This document shows, in pieces, positions 1 through 14,000 of a stretch of DNA of 64,000 nucleotides; the first letter of the stretch is position 1; each line of letters begins with the position of its first letter. The position numbers were made by a program, and so were the translations under genes. Source of the stretch: Burhinus oedicnemus (lineage: Eukaryota; Chordata; Aves; Charadriiformes; Burhinidae). Below the pieces are notes generated by a model. That model worked only from the letters and a program-made list of their open reading frames with translations, did no database searches and had not been told where the DNA came from. The stretch covers positions 2,009,548 to 2,073,547 of the forward strand of contig VFFE01007255.1 in assembly GCA_008921705.1 (NCBI GenBank), written 5' to 3'.

Positions 1-147
1 CCACCCCCATTTTTTAACTTTCATCATATAACTGCTACCCTTTGTGTATATTTTTCCCCTTTTACATCTTCATTTTTAGGTCGGTTATATAAGATTGTGT
101 ACTGTCCTGCTTGCAATATTTTCTTTAAATCCATGTGCAATAACAGC

Positions 148-153
148 AATAAA
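148..153 (+). terminator. Candidate AATAAA polyadenylation signal
   Basis: AATAAA sits in a U-rich context, with GTGTT and TGTGGCTG about 20-35 bases downstream. In mammals the next gene on this side of UTP18 is CA10, transcribed towards UTP18, so a plus-strand 3' UTR end at the left edge is possible. No coding sequence confirms it, and the distance to CA10 is unknown in this genome. Confidence 0.2.
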
Positions 154-1415
154 GCTAGGCAAAGTGTTAACCTACTGTGGCTGAGCATTTAGACCAGTGC
201 ATAGGGTTTAAAGTCAGTGTTTTCACTAACATCCAGTCAAATAGAAAGTGGTTGTAAAGTATTTCTGAAAAACAAATCATAGCTTCCATCTCATATTAAG
301 ATTAAAAAGGATGCAACAGGAAAGTAAAGAAAGTTTATGTTGAGACACTTGATTTATGTGATAATTGCAGTGATTGACAAGAGTCTGAGAAAAAAGCAGC
401 AAGCTATGGAAGTTTATAATGCACTGACATTTACAGGCAAGGATGACTGTCACAATTGTCAGAACTTCAATAAATATGTTAACTTTCTGACTTTTGCAAT
501 AATGAGATCTCTCCTACTTTCTGATGTTTTGTTATCAAAACTCCATTATCTGTCCTTCCCAGCCCAACATACAATAAAGCATTCACAGTGAGTCACCTTT
601 TTAAATGTGATCCAAAAAATCTGACATTTAAGGCTTGACTAAGGTGGGCTGAACACCAGAAATGCTTATTGAAGTAAAGGGAAACCTCAAAAGCTTCAGA
701 GCTTCAATTCTGCCCCACTCTTCACATGGGCATGCATCCTGTGCCAGATCAGAAGGAATTATGCATGTAACAAAGCAGAATTTTCTTCTGCAAATCTAGG
801 TTTGAATTTCCCCAAAGTTTAACCTATTTTTTTGTTTTGGTGATCCCTCAGTTACAATGAAAATCCAAGAATAAAATCAGAAGCTTACAGAATCCCTGAA
901 GTAGTTATACTTTTTCCAAGAACAAAGCAGGCAGAACAGCACTCCAGAGGACACTTTTCAGTTATAAACTACTTTACGTACAAAGATTAGCTTAAGTGTT
1001 TTCTCTAGCTTCACACAAAACTGAGCCCTCCGAAGTTTGGTCAATCTAACTGATCAGTTGTCAAAGACTGCAAGGTTATAAATGCAGGAAAAAAGATAAA
1101 CAAGTTTCTGCTCATGGCCACACACAAGAGAGACTGTAAAGTAGATGCAGTGACAGAACACACAGAGTCAGAAAAAAGCTTTCAATTTAACAGTGAGGGT
1201 ATCTGATGGAGAAAGAATTGAAGTGGGTAAATGTGTCTTTTTAGAGCAAGATATGACTCCATCAGGGTTTCAGTTCTTCAATCTGAAGGAAGAGTTAAAC
1301 AGTCTAGATGACACAATCGCACGTCACAGCTTTGCGCCTCAGCCAATTTAGTGCAGAACTGTAAAACGATACTGCTCAAAGCAAGCTGCCACAACATACT
1401 GGCCGCAGAGAAAAG

Positions 1416-1434
1416 AATTAATTTGCAATTAATT
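1416..1434. promoter_or_regulatory. Palindromic homeodomain-type site
   Basis: AATTAATT TGC AATTAATT is a perfect repeat of a self-complementary octamer around a three-base centre, followed by AG. Each arm contains TAATT, the core of Antp/LIM/paired-class homeodomain sites. Confidence 0.4.
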
Positions 1435-4400
1435 AGATAATCTCTAAAACAATAGGAATGTTTTAGCTTTAGAGACCATGCTACAAAGGAGGAAATGTTT
1501 TACATTAGCCAAGATTGAGGAGACTCGCAAATCAAATATGAAAAATTGCTTTCATGCAAGAAATGACTGCTAATCACACAGTGTAACTAGAGGAGCACAG
1601 CTGAAGTGGTAAGAAAACAGAAGATAAAGTACTTCCATGCAACAACAGACCTTTCCCACCAGCTATTTCTTCCCAAGTGTCAAAAACTACTGGCGTCTGG
1701 GACCTCAGGAGAATGAGCATTATGGTATCTTAGCACAATGTGGCACTTAAAAGGCCTTGAGCCATACCACTGAGCTCACTACCTTAATTTTCCCTTTCGT
1801 ATGGAAAGAAGATCATTTGGCAGTCATTCTTACTAAAATATCCAGGGAAACAACTTCAGATAAAGATTTCTTTTTTCCCCCTCAAAAAAAGGGAGGAAAA
1901 AACAGGTTTTAAAGTGTACATAAGCAAACAGAAGGGGAAAGATGCAAAGTCTGAGAGGCCATATAGAATTTCCCCAGCCAAAGCATCATCATTCCTCTAC
2001 TTAACATAATGAAGACATAAAACTTAAAATCAGAACTTGACCAGAGGACACAGATATGATTTAAAGTTTGAAAATTCAAGTAGGGGCTCAAGCTGCTGCT
2101 GCCTTGACAATTACTGTATTCATACCATCAGGGTTTTTCGGGTTGTGGTTGGTTTCGGTTTTTTTGGGTTCTGGGTTGTTTTTTTTTTTTAAAATGAAAA
2201 ATTCAGCATGAAATCAGTTTGAAATTATTTTTGATTCCCACTTTGGTTTAAAACAGCAAAATGAAAACCAGAAGTGGTATAGAGCTTGTGTTAAGAAAAA
2301 AAACAAAAACAAAAACCACCAGAGTTTTGACAAACAGTGCCCAGTATTTCAGGTGGGAAATAGGATTTGCATGAATTCTATTATGATTTCAATATGTGGG
2401 GGGTTCATTTTGCTTAACAGCCTTCACAGGTATATAAATTACATTATAGATTTGCTGTGTGTATTATTAAACAGAAGTCTGGAGTTGTGTTTGGTACTGA
2501 GCTACAGCTTTACCTAACGAGATTAAGGAAAAATACATCATAATTCCTAAAACAGTAGATTATGAGGCAACTACATGAGAAGAAAGACATTTGTATCTCC
2601 TTTCAAGGGACAATTTCTTCCCACAAGTCCAAAAACAATGTTCATTTTCCCCAAAGTCCCCGTAAGTGCGATGTTGTGCCAAGATGTTACAAGAGACATC
2701 AGTTATACTAGTGAGCTCACTATGTGGGCTTTGTCTTCAGCACGGAGAGGAAGGAAAACCAAGAGTTTTTGTAAGGTAGTCAGAATTGCTTTTGTGGTTC
2801 ACGTGAGCGGCCAGGTATTCAGAGTTTAATGCAAAACATTCAGCCAACCTCATTTCTTATCTACTTTTTATCATTCCTAAAATAGCACAATTTACAACTC
2901 CTCTCCCCGCAAAATAATTTAAAGCTAAATAAAAACTATAATGTAAATTATGTTGTGGTCTTATCTATTTAAGAGCAAGTCTCATTCAGCTAATAAGAAT
3001 ATTAATTAGCTGCGAGTATTTAGCATCACAACTTCATTATTCAAGCATGTCATACCAACATAACCTACCAATATAACCATATAGATTATCTGGGTTCCTT
3101 GTCTTTGAAATTCTCATTTAACATCAAGCATTTTCTGTAATGAAGAGAATTGTTTATTTTGCTCACAAAACCAATGCTGAAATATAGTGCTGAAACACCA
3201 CTAACCTTACAAACAGTATAATGATAGTTTATTTATTACTGCTTTGTTGTTTTTTTCCCCAGTTGTCTTAGGCCACATTCACTCTTTTATGAAATGCAGT
3301 TCCATAGAAAGATAGTTCTAGCTAAGTAGGATTTATTAGATTCTCCCTTCATGAGACGTTTGTATAAAACCAGTATATTTCCTCAGTAGTTCTGTGCATT
3401 TGTAAAGGACTAAATTGCCTTAATGTGCAGTATTAGTGACAACTTTTAGATCCCACATGCTTGCAAATTTTTATTTTTTTTTTTTAAAAAAAAACAACAA
3501 ACCTTCAGAACATTCTACTGGCAAACAGCAGATCTCTCCTTGAAATAGCATCTATGGAGGTACCATTTCTGCAAAGCCTTCCTTTCAACAATTAAAAGGA
3601 CAGACAAAAATCAGCAGGTTCCTGCAATACTCTCTCATAAACACCACCCAGTGTCAAAGCTCTTATGCTTGGCCGCAAAATGTTTGATGTCAAGACTATT
3701 ATCTTCATTATGGCATAGTGAAAGAACTAGGGATAATTTTTGCAAGGTAAGACATATTAAAAGACACATTATCATACTTACTTCTCTCTAACCTGGAATT
3801 TAAAAATATGTATTCTTCCGTGCTCAAAATCTTGATCCTTCTGCCTCTAGCTCCAAACATCTCTAAAGTGTAATAAGCCCCACTGGTCTAATTTCAGGTT
3901 ACCAGCTCATTGGTTCCTGTTAACAAGACAATTTTCCCAAGTATTTTTCGAGTGTTCTCATTTAATAGCATTATCATTGTCTTCCAACTGTGTTAATGGA
4001 CTCCACAAAAATACACCTTTGTAATGAATATGCCTACTCTCACCTCAGTTTTTAAACTCTTCAAAGAATTATCTCCTTAAAGCTGAAAAAGTAATTCACA
4101 TGTCAAGTTCTGCTCCCACTGAAATCAAGAGTCCTGTGGGCCACAATATCTGTTCAATGTACTCAAGAGTAAGAACCATATTATAGCCAAAATTTGTGCT
4201 TTGTGCTGCAATACATTTCTCATATAGTGAACGTACAGCCTTCCTTCTGCTCAATGCACAATCTGCTGTGTGTTTGCATTCCACTAGTACAATATACCCT
4301 GAGAGACCTCCCCGACTTACTCATTTACCACCAATCCCTCTTAAAAGTCAAGAGGGAAATATATGCTCTCTCTTCTCTGCTTGCTACTTCTGAATCAATT

Positions 4401-6185
4401 CCTCAGATAGCAATTTATTTATTTGGGTATTTCATCAAAACACAAAAGGAAATGTTACTAGCTACTCATGACTTATGATGCATCTTCAGGTAAAGCAATC
4501 ATACTGAATATTTTATCCAATTATAATTCACCTACTTCAATGATTTGTATCAAACGGCAGATGAGGATAGACATTGTCTTTTGATGAAATGTTTGAATAT
4601 TTGATATACCTGCAACATCAAAACACATAATCAAATAGATATTGTACTGAACAGGCAGACTTATGGTTTCATGAAATCAATGTCACAGACAACAGAGGAT
4701 TTAATGCGAAAGTCCCAGTTGTGTGTTGTTTGTAGTCTGATACTGGAGACAATTCCTTGGAATTAAGGAGTTTGAGCTGTGTCCACAGCTTGTTCTACAA
4801 AGCATTAGGACTGGAATGTGGATGTCCCACATATAGAAAGTAGTAGGACTGACACACTTAGAAATATCACAAATATTGTGGAATGCAAAAACCCCTTCCC
4901 TCCAAATTACAGGCAGTATTATCTTGGTAGGTGGTGATACATCGTTTTGGAAGAGGTTGCGAGTACCTAGGTCTTGGGCATGGAGTTACTGTTGCATCTC
5001 ACATTTACCAAATAAAAGAATTCCTTAGACTTTGAACTTCCCTGAATCCCATCATCAACAGCTGAGGAAAATCTGTCAAACAGCAAAAGGAAAAATTTTG
5101 GGAAAAGCTTAGATTCAATCTTCCAGGTGGTTCTTGTCTAAGAAAAAAAAAAGAGGTCACTGAAGTTATCACTATGCCACTCAGCCAGCAGAAGGGCATG
5201 TTCCACTGTGAGCTCCTATTTCTACCATTGTCTCCTCTAATGACCCGCCACAGCTGGTCCCAGCTGAACTGGGACATTTCAGTCAAAATTTCCCCCTGCC
5301 CCCCTTAAAACTTTGACTGGAGCGCGGATTGTATTTCTGCACAAGTTTCTTATGAAGTAGAAAAATACCTAAGCAGCTAAAAATGAGAGCACACCGAGGA
5401 GGGGTGGTTCCTGACAAGAACATCATTACTAGAAATTACACACTGTCAGGATGGACCCAGGAGTGGAGCTCACACCGGTACAGCGGAGCAGAATAAGGAG
5501 ACCAGCGAAAGTAAGCGGTTAGGAGTGCAAAGGAAATCTCAAGTGTGGAAAGGTTTAACTGTACAACTCTTAACGAGACAGCAATGATCCTCGTCATGGC
5601 AATTTTATCTATTTTCTTGGATTTTTTTCTTTCACTTCAGTAAATACACCATCCCACCTAGTTCTGAAGAGACTGACATGCAGTTGGATAGGACTCATTA
5701 GCTGATAGCACCCAAATGCTTGACAGCATTACACAGAGCATTCAATAATGCATGTTATTGAGAAAGGAATGAAATTTAACAGCAATTCAGACCTTAAAAA
5801 TAAATTAAATCCTTCTATACAGTTAGATGTTTTTCCTCGCTGAATTATCTCCAAAGATATTTTTAGCGAGCCCAGCTGCAGAGGCTGGTGCAAAATATCA
5901 ATACAATTTGTAAAGCCAAACCTCCACGTATCAATGGGCACCCGACCGAAGGAGCTGCCCTCCATTGAAGCATGTTTTTGCATAAAAGAAAGGGAGCTTG
6001 CAAAGCAATATTTTGTTTCCTTTAGAGGAAGGGAATAATAAGCACCTTCTACAGGACAGTGGAGGCCAGAATACATACAAAGATCTTTCATTTACATCTT
6101 TAAAAGCCTCATCCGCAGGCTCTCCAAAGAGGCATCCTCCCAGAGACCCCAGTGGCTGCAGCAGGTCTGGCGTGAGGGGGCTGCC

Positions 6186-6275
6186 ATTGCTAGGCAATAC
6201 CCCCCCCGACACACACACAGCCCCTCCCCAGGCTCCTCACAGCCTCCACCGGAGCTTCACCAGTTGCCAGGCAAC
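6186..6275. promoter_or_regulatory. Pair of RFX X-box-like palindromes
   Basis: GTTGCCAGGCAAC at 6263-6275 is a perfect palindromic RFX X-box with a one-base centre. ATTGCTAGGCAAT at 6186-6198 is a weaker palindrome of the same type. They sit in a GC-richer patch (about 6050-6280) of otherwise AT-rich sequence. RFX-family binding is inference. Confidence 0.55.
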
Positions 6276-6339
6276 AGCCACATAGATATTTTCCTCATAT
6301 AATTAAAAAAAATGACCAAAAAAAGTGTAGTTATGTGTA

Positions 6340-6347
6340 TATATAAA
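6340..6347 (+). promoter_or_regulatory. Candidate TATA box downstream of the X-box pair
   Basis: TATATAAA lies 64 bp right of the strong X-box and is followed by GC-rich sequence (about 6360-6660). The layout resembles a core promoter firing rightwards. No protein-coding exon is recognisable downstream. Confidence 0.3.
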
Positions 6348-7207
6348 CATCCCACCACAGAGAAGGAGAGCGCTGGGCCAGAGGATGTGAGAGGAACCCG
6401 CACTCTCCACCTCGCCCCGCACCCCTGGGGAAAGCCCTGATAGCCTCTCTCCTCAAAACTGTTTTTGGTGAAAAGTGGCCACATCATCCTGACAGGTCTC
6501 CCCTCCTTCTAAAGGGGAGGCTGAGGGTGGGTTTTGCTCCGCCATGAGGGGACAAACCCTTCCCCAGGCAGCACTGGGGCTGACAGGAGGTGGTGTGGGC
6601 ATTGCCACAGGTGCTTTATGGCCGCAAAGAGGTTCAGCCCAATGCCCCTATAAGAGGCTTATTCAAATGGGGGTGAACTCTGTGGGAAGCATCAGAAAGC
6701 TTTAAAAAAAAGAAAATCCAAAAGCAAACCCAAAGGTCCTACCCTATACCACTTGAGGTTTAATCTGCTTCGTTTCAAAGCTAAACAGACAGATGCAGGC
6801 CGCTCATGTCCCCTTTCCCTCCTTCTCCAGCCGGTCCGAGTGGGTGTGGGACAATTTCACCCACATACCACAGGGGAGTGGGTTTTATAAGTATGTCATG
6901 AAAATTGGACTGTAGAGCAATATTCACCTGGAGTTATCACAGTTTAGTTGTTGGGTAAACACAAGTGAGTAAACAGAGTTCTTCCAGTGACAGGGAGAGG
7001 TTACAGGCCTGCATCAGAGTCACATCATTTCTCTCACATAGTTTCCTCATAGCAAGGAATAAGATGGCACTGCAAAGAACTTCTGGAAATAAATTTGTGC
7101 AAAACCTGCAAATTCTGCTATGGACAAGTCCAGAAGAATCTAAATCCCCAAACCATTTCAGTATTTTACATTTGAAACCACAAGCAACGTGCTGTATGAC
7201 CTGCAGA

Positions 7208-7275
7208 GAAGAAAGAAGGAAGGGGCGGGGGGGGGGGGGAGGGGAAGGGAAAGAAGAAGAAGAAGAAAAAAAACC
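7208..7275. repeat. Polypurine G-run plus GAA repeat
   Basis: A plus-strand purine tract goes from a run of about a dozen G, through GGGGAAGGGAAAG, to (GAA)n and poly(A). It is low complexity and able in principle to form G-quadruplex or triplex DNA. The apparent reading frames across it on both strands are low-complexity artefacts. Confidence 0.8.
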
Positions 7276-8063
7276 AAACTCAGAAGAAATCTCCCACCTT
7301 TCTTCTTGGTATTTCCTGCTACATCAGGTTGCAACAGGACAGACACATCTGAACACGAGGAACCCATTTTAGAGCTCGGGGCTCACTGCCGGCTGGGCAG
7401 GACGCAGCTTCCTCAGGAGGTAACTCGCCGGGCAAACCCCGCAGCCCCGGGCAGAGCTGGGTTTTACTCAGAAAACACCACAGGGTTTTGTAATCCAGTG
7501 TCCCGAACATCCACGTAAATCAGCCTAAAAGTCACTGCTATCATATATCTAGCACAGGGCAGGATATGAACTTGTATTTTGCTGGCAGTATTCACATAAA
7601 TGTGATTTTCTTTTTGTCTTAAAATCACATCTTCAGGAAGCCTCAAAATATTTTATACCTGCTACACCTCAGTTATTTTTAAGTTATTGTTTTATTCTGT
7701 TCTATCTACAAGACACTTTCAAATGTAATGTTTAATAACATGTTTTTCTTGCCTCATTGTGTTTTGGTCTCAGATATTTTTCCTCAATTACTTATTAAGA
7801 GATATAAGAGTACACAGGGAACCAGAGGGAGAAAATATCTGAAACCAAAGTTACCACAGTCTCCAGACATTGGTATTGATAAAGAACCGATATGAGATTT
7901 TAAAATACTTTGAATTTTAGGGGAAAAAATGGTCGTACTGTTACTCAGGGACAATGAAGGAACATCGAGAGTCTAATGAGAGTTAAGATATACCTGCACC
8001 ACAATTTGACAATCCCTGTGTGATGCTGTTTTACTACTGGTCATCTTGTTGAAAGCTAAGAAA

Positions 8064-8087
8064 TTTTTTTTTTTTTTTTTTTTTTTT
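8064..8087. repeat. Poly(T) tract (24 bp)
   Basis: A pure T run flanked by AAA on both sides. It is a simple repeat with no neighbouring element recognised. Confidence 0.85.
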
Positions 8088-11000
8088 AAATCAAAGGCCT
8101 TACATTATTGTACCAATTAAATCAGTTATTTTCTTGCAATATGAGACCATAAACAACAAAAACCAGCCTGGACACAAAACATAAATCTGTAAATTGATAC
8201 CGCTGCTGTTAAAGAAATTCACATCTTTCACCGTGTTCATACACATCTACACCACTTTAGCCTCAAGCAAACCAGAAGCAGGAATACTAAAGTATTTTCA
8301 TAGTGCTTCCATCGCACTCAACAGGAAGGATTACTAGAAATTTCAGAAAGGTTGGCTGCAAATCTTTCAGTTTATTTATTATAGCTAGTTGAGAATCAAA
8401 ATTCTGACTGAAGACCTTTCCCTGTCACCCCACTCCCTTCATAAGATTTAGAAAAGGACAGATTTTGATATACCAGCCACAGAAAATGGAAACTTTAAAT
8501 AAGAGAGTTTCTAAACTTGCCCAACTTTCTTTAAAACAAAGCGTTATTCCAACTTCAGCTGTCATTTCCAGCATTTACATAGTAACGCTAATTAGAATAC
8601 CATCAACTACCTTTCCAGTGCAACAACAAGTAGTTCAGTCTGTATAGAAGCATGCTGCTAATTTCAGTTTCTTCATTCACACCCACCCTAGAATTTTAAG
8701 CAAATAACTTCATCTTAAGTGGAGCTTTATGGCATTGACAAGTCATTTCAAAAGAAAGCAAAGATGCAAATCAATCACAAGATATTTTTTTTTTTTTACC
8801 TTCAGTCATATATAAAGTTTGAATCAGAAATGCTCTAAAGCTACACAACATCTGTATTTCCATTACTTCACTTTTTTTTTTTTTTATATGAATGTTTTGA
8901 CAAGCACAGTCCTTGACTATTACCATTTTTAATGACAACAGAGGTGAGGGAGGAGAAGCAGACTGCAGATGCTTATCTGTGAAAACAATTAATTGCATGC
9001 AGATGCTAAATATTTTTCCCCGCTGAAGATTGATCATATTAGTATGTAAAACCTTCCCACAAAGGAGCGGGTACAGTGAAGGTCTGAACATCTGTGGGAA
9101 GTTCCAAATGTACCTGCCTCTATATTGCCCTTAATGGGAAAAACAGCAGAACAGCTCAGGCTCAGAATATTACCTCCTCTGTTGCTCATAAATTCTGTAT
9201 ATTTATTGGAGCTAGGAAGTACAAAGATAATAGGGTTAGAAACATGTGCATTTTACCATTATGTGCCGAGGAAAGGACAGTCACTGATGCATGCAATTTG
9301 TTTCTAATGGGCCTTGTTGTGGAAAATTAAAACTACGGCTCTGCAAGTCTTACCAGTCAGAGGTTTCTCCATTCTATTTTTGGCCTAATTTACTAACGAA
9401 ATGAGGCTTAGGCAATTACTGTACCTGTATGTCTATCAGTCCTAGTAATAACGACTTAACCTGTTGGCTAGCCTTAATAAAGTCAGCAAAAGGGTAGCAG
9501 TCTCAAAGATATTTTGTTCCCATAGGTTTAATGAAATAATGGATAACTCCATTTCAGTTACAAGCCTGTTCTTCCCTTGCAAATCCTTCAAGGTGTTTCA
9601 ACAGAAGATAGGACATAGTTTTACTTAGTTATCAGCATTTATTTTCCTGTCTGAATATAGTTATTGTTAGTGAAGCTCTCTGTGGAGGTGCTTTTCACCA
9701 CTTTGTAGTTACCGCTGACTATAAAGGCATATAAATTCCAGTCTTTTAAAAGTGGCCTTCCCAGGTGAATATCTATAGTGTTAGCCTTAGTAACTGTTGA
9801 GAGGGTTTTTGTGTCTATGGGTTTAATTTTAACTTTTCACATTTTTCAAAACCAGTCTTTAATTTTGAGCAATTATTTGAACTGACATTTAATTTTTTAA
9901 CAAATGTTAAAAAAAAAAAAAAGGATTACGCTCTTGGATAGAATTATAGCAAAAAACTAAAGATGAAACCGCTTTTGACTTGGCACTTAAGTGATAATTT
10001 TGAAATAGTAAGTGTTCAAGGAATGCATAGCCCCTATGCCACATTCTTTTTGAAATAAAGGCTGGTCCTGCAATGCAGAATAATCAGATCTGTAGAAAGA
10101 TATAACATTCCTACAAGAGTTTTAGCTAGGACTAGAGTGAAGGAGGGAACCCCCCCTCCCCTTCAGTCCTCTAGTGTTTCTTACTATTGTTATTTGAAGT
10201 ATTAATCATAGTTACACACTTCAAATCCAACTTTGCATAACTCACACAACTCAACAACGCTATGTGATCTACTCATTAAAAGCGTGTATGAGGCTAGTCT
10301 AGCTAGATATTCTAAATGCTAGAATTTTTTGAAAGAAAAAAGTCAAGAACTGACATATACTAAACGTGTTGTTATTCAAAAGAGTAACTGGAAGTAAGGA
10401 AAAAGAGGATGAATTCTGCTAAGGAAGGACGCAAGAAGTTGCTCGGCCTGATATACCACATCTAGAGAAACAAAAAAAACCCCATGCATTTCACATCACT
10501 GTCTTTTTGCGTGTTAGGTCTCCAGAGTCATCTGTAAATGACATCTAAAATTGCTGTGACCATACAAGGCTGCTGGACCTAGACCGGACACAACCTAGCC
10601 CTAGCATTTTCTCTTAAATCTGCCTTCCTCCCAGACTTACTGTGCACAGCTGAGCTGACAGTTAATCAGAATTTGGGCAAGGAGCATTTGGCAGATTGCT
10701 TCTGCAGTGGGAGGCAAAACAAATGAACTCCATTTTCACAAGATCAAAGGTTTATATGTTGAAGGGAGACGTAGGCACCTTGCTAGCATGAAGAAGCAAT
10801 AAAACATGAATTATTATTGCAACACATTTTGCTCTAGAACATTATATGATAGTTTGGGACTTCACAAGTTGCAACTCATGAATAGTAAACTGTGATTGAT
10901 TTGTTTTCCCCACATAACTTCAAATCATCGTCATGATACAAGCTCACAAAAGGCTGCTTTTAATGGGGTGAAGAACTACACAGTGATTTCTCAAACTAAC

Positions 11001-14000
11001 GTGGAACAGGAAATCTGGTACACTGCAGATATGCTGATTATGCATTTAACAAAAACATCCTTCTTAAATTATTGTGCTTTTAATAGGAAGTGTCTCTACC
11101 AGTTTTGATGTTAAACCTCAATTTCACTCCAATCCTCAAAAAGGCACATTGTCCCCACTTTCTTTTTTGTGCACCATCCACATCTGCAGTTACAGATTTT
11201 ATTCACTATCATGAAAAGCTAAGCAGTAGAGGATGGCATCTCATCCTAAAGCAGTTAACGCTCCCACGCATTGCACAAGAGAGCCAGGACACCCCAGTCA
11301 GGGAAGCAGACCCCAGGCAGAAGGAGAAGGATACCTAGACATCGGATATTACTGTGGAACATCCATTTCACTTCCTCTGTGACCTGATCCTGCTGATTTC
11401 CTCAAGAAAACCCAAGAGATCTGTGGCCCAACAGAAGACAAATCCAGGCATTTCAAATCCCAGGTTAGTGTCTCAGACAGTGAACTCTCTTTCCTATAAT
11501 ACTATGACAGCTATGAAGAGAAAAGAATATACACATATATATATAGTTATAGTTATGAAAGAAAGGAATAAAATCACAACAAAAATCCCTCACTGGAAAT
11601 GGCAATTTCTTTATAAATCTTTTCATAAAGAAAACTTCATTCTTGAGCAGGCCTGAATTGAGAGAAGACAATTATTCTATGTGAGGTGACAGCTATCATC
11701 CAATCTGCAGATGAAATAGTGATTATAAATTCTTTTTTCTCATTGACACATAGTGAATACTTCTTCTGGTCCCAAACACCTTTGAATTTCTAATAGTTCA
11801 CTCAAAATCATCATATTCTGAGTCAAGAGGTGTTTTGGTAACAAATGTTAGTTCATATAAACAAACACTATAGTATCAACAGGATGAATGAGAGATAGTG
11901 ATGAAGTTAGACACTGGCATTCTTTCACAAATTTATTTTTTTTAAAATACTGCTTTACAATACTTACGCAAAGTCTTGCCAGCTTAGGGAGGTGGACCCA
12001 CCAGAAGTGTTGCAAAACCCGGCACACAGATGCATACCATATTGTGTCACACAGCACTTCTCAGAACACCCAACATGGGTGCTGCTGGTTTTAGTATGAT
12101 CATCCAGACAAAACAGTTTCATGCTGGCTTCTCTAACTTCATTTTGACTGTTCACTTACAAGACTATTCTACCAGGACCTATTTTATGAAGTTTTGTTTT
12201 TAACAAAGCATTTATCACAGTTATATCTGAGCACTTTTCAGTAGAAATGTTAATATCTGCTATAGGATGTATTTTCTATCATTGCCATATACGCAGGTTA
12301 TAGGATTATCACCCTGTATAGATAGCTATTTGCAGCAGGATTTGGCAAAACTATCTGTGGTACTAACGCTGCCACAGTAGAAGTTTTGAGAAATTAGTAT
12401 TGTCTACGTTTGCTTGTTCCATAGTTTATGACCTGCGTCCCAAATACTGAGACTAGAGTTTAACAGTAACCATTAGTCAGGTCGTCAGCTATTCAACCTC
12501 TTGCTCTTCAGCAGGAGCTGGGCAAGGTTGGAACAAATCCATGAGTCTTTAGAGTGGAATTGGGAGTGCTGGTCTGTCCTTTTGCCTTTGAGGAGATGAC
12601 CTGCCATCATACCGTGATCATGATGTGGACTGGGGAACGATGATGTGCTCAATTTCTACACAAAGTCCACAAAGTTTATTTTCCATGAGAGTGTGTACAG
12701 AAAAGCCGGCTGAACACCTTGACAACATAAAGTTCTACATGTGAAGGGATTTAATTGAGAGAACACGCTTGTGTTTGGTGACTCTATTTCAGCTCTCCCA
12801 GGGGAAGCTTCATTAACCTTTTGTCTCTGGAAAAGTTTGACTTCACCAAAACTGCACAAGTTATAAAAATACAGCTTAAGGAACACAAACCAAAGTATTC
12901 AGTCTTTGCAGCCATGAGGTTTGTCATTCAAATGCAAAGCAAACACACAAGAGCAGTTCAACATAGTCCCCAGTGGAAACATATAATGGTTTCAGGGCTA
13001 GCAGTGCGAGCACAGGAATGCTAAAATCCTCAGTTTTCATCCTCCTTTACAAAATGTTTCTGTGGCTTAGTAAACAAGGATAAGTCACACAAAGATTTGC
13101 TCAGCATCTGCTGATAGCTCTAAGTACTCAGCATTTAAGAAAAAAAAAAAAATCAGATTCTGTCTCGAAAGAGATTCGTTTAAGTGTCATTAATCTGGTC
13201 GTTGTTCTAACCTACTCTGCCAGGACTTGATAATAATAAAAAAAGAAATGTAGTAAGAAAGGGAAGTACATGTTTATCTAAACTCCCTCCCCTATTTGCA
13301 ATGTGAAATGATATTGGAAAATACTCAGTTATCACCCACTGCCCCCAGGATATACTGTAGAGTTTTAATGGATTCGTGCAAGAAATTCATGGAATTCTAT
13401 CCGCAGTAAAGAGCTCTTCTTCCTATTCTATCAAAGACTATTTCAACATCAAGCAGCACAACCACCTCCCCTGGTGAATCCAATTTTTTATCTGCAATCA
13501 CTGCTCCCAGATGGTGGATATTATCAGTCAGGAATCTGTTTTTAATAACAACTTGTTTGATCTGTACAGCCTATTGCAAAGAGCAGATCCCTCTGGCACA
13601 AAGTACTTTTCACTAATATTTTGCAATTATCATAAAAGGGGGCTGTATAACCTCATCTTAAAAAGATTCTTCACAAGTTTAATTTAAAAGGAGCAGAAAA
13701 CAAAACCAGATGCTAGATTAGAACCAGAAGAGATAGATGCCTTCCAAATCTTTTCAGCAACAGTCATGTTTAAGGGGGGTACATAACACATCTGTAAAAA
13801 CACACGCACACAACCCAGGCCACCTAAATTTTTGCCCTACTGTTTTCTGACTATAGATACTTTTTAATCTACAGTTAGAAAACTGTAGCCCATTTCATAG
13901 TTCTTGTTCAGAGTCAGGACTTTAGAGTCAGCTAAATTTTTAGCATCAGGTTAAAAAAAAAATATTAGCATGAAACGCCATTAGCCTGAGCATAAGGAAG

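Larger units (their letters stand above)
1..6030. other. AT-rich intergenic DNA
   Basis: No gene is supported. It contains poly(T)/G-T-rich low complexity at 2128-2192, a T/A run near 3470-3495, and a second AATAAA at about 571. Short open frames (for example 2575-2829 and 5729-6091) have no family resemblance. Confidence 0.7.

Noticed and set aside
2735..2756. TTCAGCACGGAGAGG as a REST/NRSF site
   Set aside because: The left half is good, but the right half and spacing do not fit the consensus.
7189..7518. Open frame rich in Gly, Arg, Glu and Lys
   Set aside because: The composition comes from the polypurine G/GAA repeat. Overlapping frames on both strands are open for the same reason.
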